A stretch of DNA of 64,000 nucleotides. Source: Pseudomonadota bacterium (GTDB lineage Bacteria > Pseudomonadota > Alphaproteobacteria > Rhizobiales > Hyphomicrobiaceae). Both the position numbers and the translations under genes were made by a program. Shown here in pieces: positions 61,762 through 64,000 of this stretch (position 1 is its first letter; each line of letters opens with the position of its first letter). The notes under the pieces are model-generated. The model saw only the letters and a program-made list of their open reading frames with translations. It did no database searches and was not told where the DNA came from. The stretch lies in assembly GCA_023412805.1 (NCBI GenBank), contig JAEZRM010000136.1, positions 1 to 64,000 on the forward strand. Reading direction: 5' to 3'.

Positions 61762-62058
61762 CTAACCGTCGTAGCCCTCGATGATGATGACGCTCGCGTC
61801 CGACGCTTCGTCGCGAATGGCTGCTGCAACCTTGTACTCAGGACTGTCATAACAAGCACGTGCGACTTCGTAGCTTTCGAACTCGATGACGACATGGCGT
61901 TCGCCGATCTCCGCGCCTGTGCGCTGCTCGAAATTTCCGCCGCGCACGATGAAGCGGGCATTGTACTTCTTGAAGGCAACTGCGTTTGCGGCGACGTAAT
62001 CCTTATAGCGATCCGGATTCTTCACCTTCACGTGCGCGATCCAGTATCCCTTGGCCAT
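61762..62058 (-). CDS. DUF1330 protein
   Basis: The 98-residue protein is a small ferredoxin-like alpha/beta DUF1330 domain (GYWIAHVKVKNPDRYKDYV at the start, RHVVIEFESYEVARACYDSPEY later). DUF1330 proteins are dimeric and of unknown function. It lies about 40 bp upstream of pssA on the same strand and could be co-transcribed, though no functional link is known. Confidence 0.9.
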   Translation of the reverse strand: MAKGYWIAHVKVKNPDRYKDYVAANAVAFKKYNARFIVRGGNFEQRTGAEIGERHVVIEFESYEVARACYDSPEYKVAAAIRDEASDASVIIIEGYDG

Positions 62059-62207
62059 AGCTGATTCCCCAAATTGAGTACGCCAGTCGGAACCTTAGCG
62101 GTCCGGATGACGAACACAAAGCGGCATAATTCTGAGGTTCGCAGAACATACGACGGCCGGGTTTTGAGCCCGGCCGTGCTGCATTTCGTCGCGAGGGAAC
62201 CAAGCCG

Positions 62208-63716
62208 TCAGCTCATACGTCCCTCAAGGCCGTAGTCACGCATTTTACGGTACAGCGTCGACCGGCCGATGTTGAGGCGTTTTGCCACTTCCGTCATATG
62301 CCCCCGATAACGGCCGAGCGCGAGGCGGATCATGTCGGCCTCCATCGCCTCGAGCGAACGGATTTCACCAGCATCATCGATCGCAGGTATGCCGAGCGCA
62401 TTCTTCCCCGGTTCGCGGGAGACCTCGATCGTGCGCGGGATGCTGTCCTCCGCGCCGAGCAGTGCCGGCCCCGTGTAGGCGGGATGCGGATCGACGTACT
62501 CGGGCGCGTCAGGCATGGTCACGCGGAAGCCTTCGACATGTGCCGCGATCTGCGGGAACTCGTCGACGGTCAGTTCGCTCTTGTCGGCGAGCACCACCGC
62601 GCGAAAAACCGCATTCTCGAGCTGACGAACGTTGCCCGGCCAAGCGTAGCCGACCAGCATGTCCATGGCATCGCTGCTGATCGTGGTGATCCGCTTGCCT
62701 TCTTCGGCGGCGAAGCGCGCGAGGAAGTAGCGCACCAGCTCCGGCACGTCGCCGATACGCTCGCGCAGCGGGGGCACGACCACGGGGAAGACATTCAGGC
62801 GATAGTACAGATCCTCGCGGAACTTGCCTTCCTTGACGAGCTGGATCATGTCGCGGTTCGTCGCCGAGATCAGGCGGAAGTTGACCTTGACGCTCTTCTT
62901 CCCGCCGACGGGATCGATTTCGCCTTCCTGAAGTGCGCGCAGCAGTTTGACCTGGGCATCGAGCGGAAGCTCGCCGACCTCATCGAGGAAGAGCGTGCCG
63001 CCGTCGGCCTCCTGGAACTTGCCGATGCGCTTGTCGACGGCGCCGGTGAACGAGCCCTTCTCATGGCCGAAGAGAATGCTCTCGACGAGATTCTCCGGGA
63101 TCGCGCCGCAGTTGACGGTGACGAACGGTCTGCCGGCGCGCTCGCTCTCGCCCTGGATGGCGCGCGCGATCAGTTCCTTGCCGACGCCGGATTCGCCTTC
63201 GATCAGGACGGGGATGTTGGAGGCTGCTGCACGGCGGCCGAGTGCGACGACCTTGTGCATGACGTCGCCGCGCATCACGAGATCGTTGAAGGTCAGCGTG
63301 CCTTCGACTTTCTTCTTGATGCGCGTGATCTCACCCTGCAGGGCTTCGATCTTGAGTGCGCTCTTGATCGAAACGTCGAGCCGCTCCTGGCTCGCGGGCT
63401 TCACCACGAAGTCGGCAGCGCCTGCGCGCATAGCGCCGATGGCGGCCTCGATGGAGCCGTTGGCGGTCTGCACGATGATGGGTGGCGTGCCGGCCTTGGC
63501 GCCGACGCGCTCGAGCACGGTCATGCCGTCGGTGCCGGGCATGACGAGATCGAGCAGGACGATGGCGATGGACGGGCCTTCCGAACCTTCGAGGATCTGG
63601 AGGGCATGTTCGCCGCCCTGGGCGGTGCGGACGTCGTAGCCCAACCGCTTGATCATCTCTTCAAGGATGCGGCGCTGGGCAGGATCGTCATCGACGACGA
63701 GGACGCGCTTGGACAT
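62208..63716 (-). CDS. Sigma-54-dependent response regulator (NtrC family)
   Basis: The 501-residue protein has a receiver domain (phospho-acceptor Asp56 in LLDLVMPG, Lys106), a sigma-54 AAA+ domain and a Fis-type HTH. The AAA+ domain has Walker A GESGVGKE at 174-181, GSFTGA at 221-226 in place of GAFTGA, and TLFLDEVGEL at 241-250. The HTH is near 460-495 (EVAKRLNIGRSTLYRKM). It activates sigma-54 promoters in response to an unlinked sensor kinase, since none is adjacent. The start at 63716 is preferred over 63749. Ser in place of Ala in the loop is tolerated in some members. Confidence 0.92.
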   Translation of the reverse strand: MSKRVLVVDDDPAQRRILEEMIKRLGYDVRTAQGGEHALQILEGSEGPSIAIVLLDLVMPGTDGMTVLERVGAKAGTPPIIVQTANGSIEAAIGAMRAGAADFVVKPASQERLDVSIKSALKIEALQGEITRIKKKVEGTLTFNDLVMRGDVMHKVVALGRRAAASNIPVLIEGESGVGKELIARAIQGESERAGRPFVTVNCGAIPENLVESILFGHEKGSFTGAVDKRIGKFQEADGGTLFLDEVGELPLDAQVKLLRALQEGEIDPVGGKKSVKVNFRLISATNRDMIQLVKEGKFREDLYYRLNVFPVVVPPLRERIGDVPELVRYFLARFAAEEGKRITTISSDAMDMLVGYAWPGNVRQLENAVFRAVVLADKSELTVDEFPQIAAHVEGFRVTMPDAPEYVDPHPAYTGPALLGAEDSIPRTIEVSREPGKNALGIPAIDDAGEIRSLEAMEADMIRLALGRYRGHMTEVAKRLNIGRSTLYRKMRDYGLEGRMS

Positions 63717-63852
63717 GAGGGCATACTCACGCAACAAAATACGGGACATGTAGGCCGTTCGGGCGGACCGTTCGCGGGCAGGGCCCCAATTTCGAACAGT
63801 TCCTCAGACGCGGCTTACTCACGGGGGCGAGAGTGCCCGAGTGGAGTAAACG

Positions 63853-63870
63853 GATCGTTTCGAAACGATC
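63853..63870. repeat. 18-bp perfect palindrome
   Basis: GATCGTTTCGAAACGATC is a perfect palindrome 137 bp before the response regulator start, in otherwise gene-free DNA (63717-64000). It could be an operator for the regulator or for a gene beyond the window's edge. Confidence 0.6.
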
Positions 63871-64000
63871 GCTTTTGAATTTTTTCCGCGTAACCTCGAT
63901 CCTGTGACGCCGATCTGCGGTCGAGGCGATTGAAATACAACTCGAATTGAGCGCGGCCCTGGATCAGGCCAGAATGCCGCGCCCCCTCTCGTTGTCCCCG

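Overview
The window is GC-rich chromosomal DNA with tightly packed operons, many ATGA start/stop overlaps and an alphaproteobacterial gene set (TctABC uptake, long FadE plus FadJ, intracellular PHB depolymerase, BigR/SqrR-type sulfide control, FNR/FixK-like TTGAN-N4-ATCAA boxes). I infer a Hyphomicrobiales-like alphaproteobacterium; no rRNA is present to fix the genus.

Layout. 1-15876 is ordinary core: a secreted M15-type peptidase, dihydroorotase, a ygfZ-tag-HD phosphohydrolase operon, a crotonase, a YfhO-like membrane protein, a tctB-tctA-tctC tricarboxylate transporter and a fadE-fadJ beta-oxidation pair. A tRNA-Arg(TCT) follows at 15962-16038.

15986-26164 is an integrated element of about 10.1 kb. 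It is bounded by a perfect 53-bp direct repeat of the 3' part of tRNA-Arg. It carries a short tyrosine integrase, an SF2 helicase operon with a small HTH regulator, and a divergent seven-gene operon. That operon ends in a degenerate serine-recombinase-fold protein and two proteins that look like phage internal/ejection proteins. There is no capsid, portal or terminase gene. It has inverted 35-bp repeats near both ends, a repeated CCGTGAGG motif, a G4/hairpin region and a structured RNA with its own terminator. This is the best candidate in the window for an undescribed system, most simply a phage satellite.

26123-29347 is the remnant of a second mobile element: a large serine recombinase whose C-terminus is read from the attR copy of the tRNA, a membrane protein, and a CopG protein of the type found beside conjugation genes. 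29348-30732 has no convincing gene but has strong GC hairpins.

30733-48640 is a carbon-storage and low-oxygen type island: PHB depolymerase, DUF2267, NfeD/slipin, an SDR, PEP synthase, GalT, a TreT-like glycosyltransferase, a PfkB kinase, glucokinase, a CBS-BON protein and a cyclic 2,3-diphosphoglycerate synthetase-like protein. Two strong FNR/FixK-like boxes (31130, 46500) suggest redox control. The region is eroding: a truncated phosphoribosyltransferase, a nonsense codon in DUF2267, and a collapsed MCE/phasin/NfeD junction. Just beyond it a MmgE/PrpD gene carries a 26-bp tandem duplication over its stop.

50400-57393 is a sulfide-response locus. A BigR/SqrR-like ArsR repressor, a DUF2892 protein and an RND pump are transcribed one way and sulfide:quinone oxidoreductase plus a DUF5368-like protein the other, from overlapping promoters embedded in an AT-rich palindrome. 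57511-60520 is a HlyD-permease-ATPase exporter, followed by pssA, a DUF1330 protein and a sigma-54-dependent response regulator.
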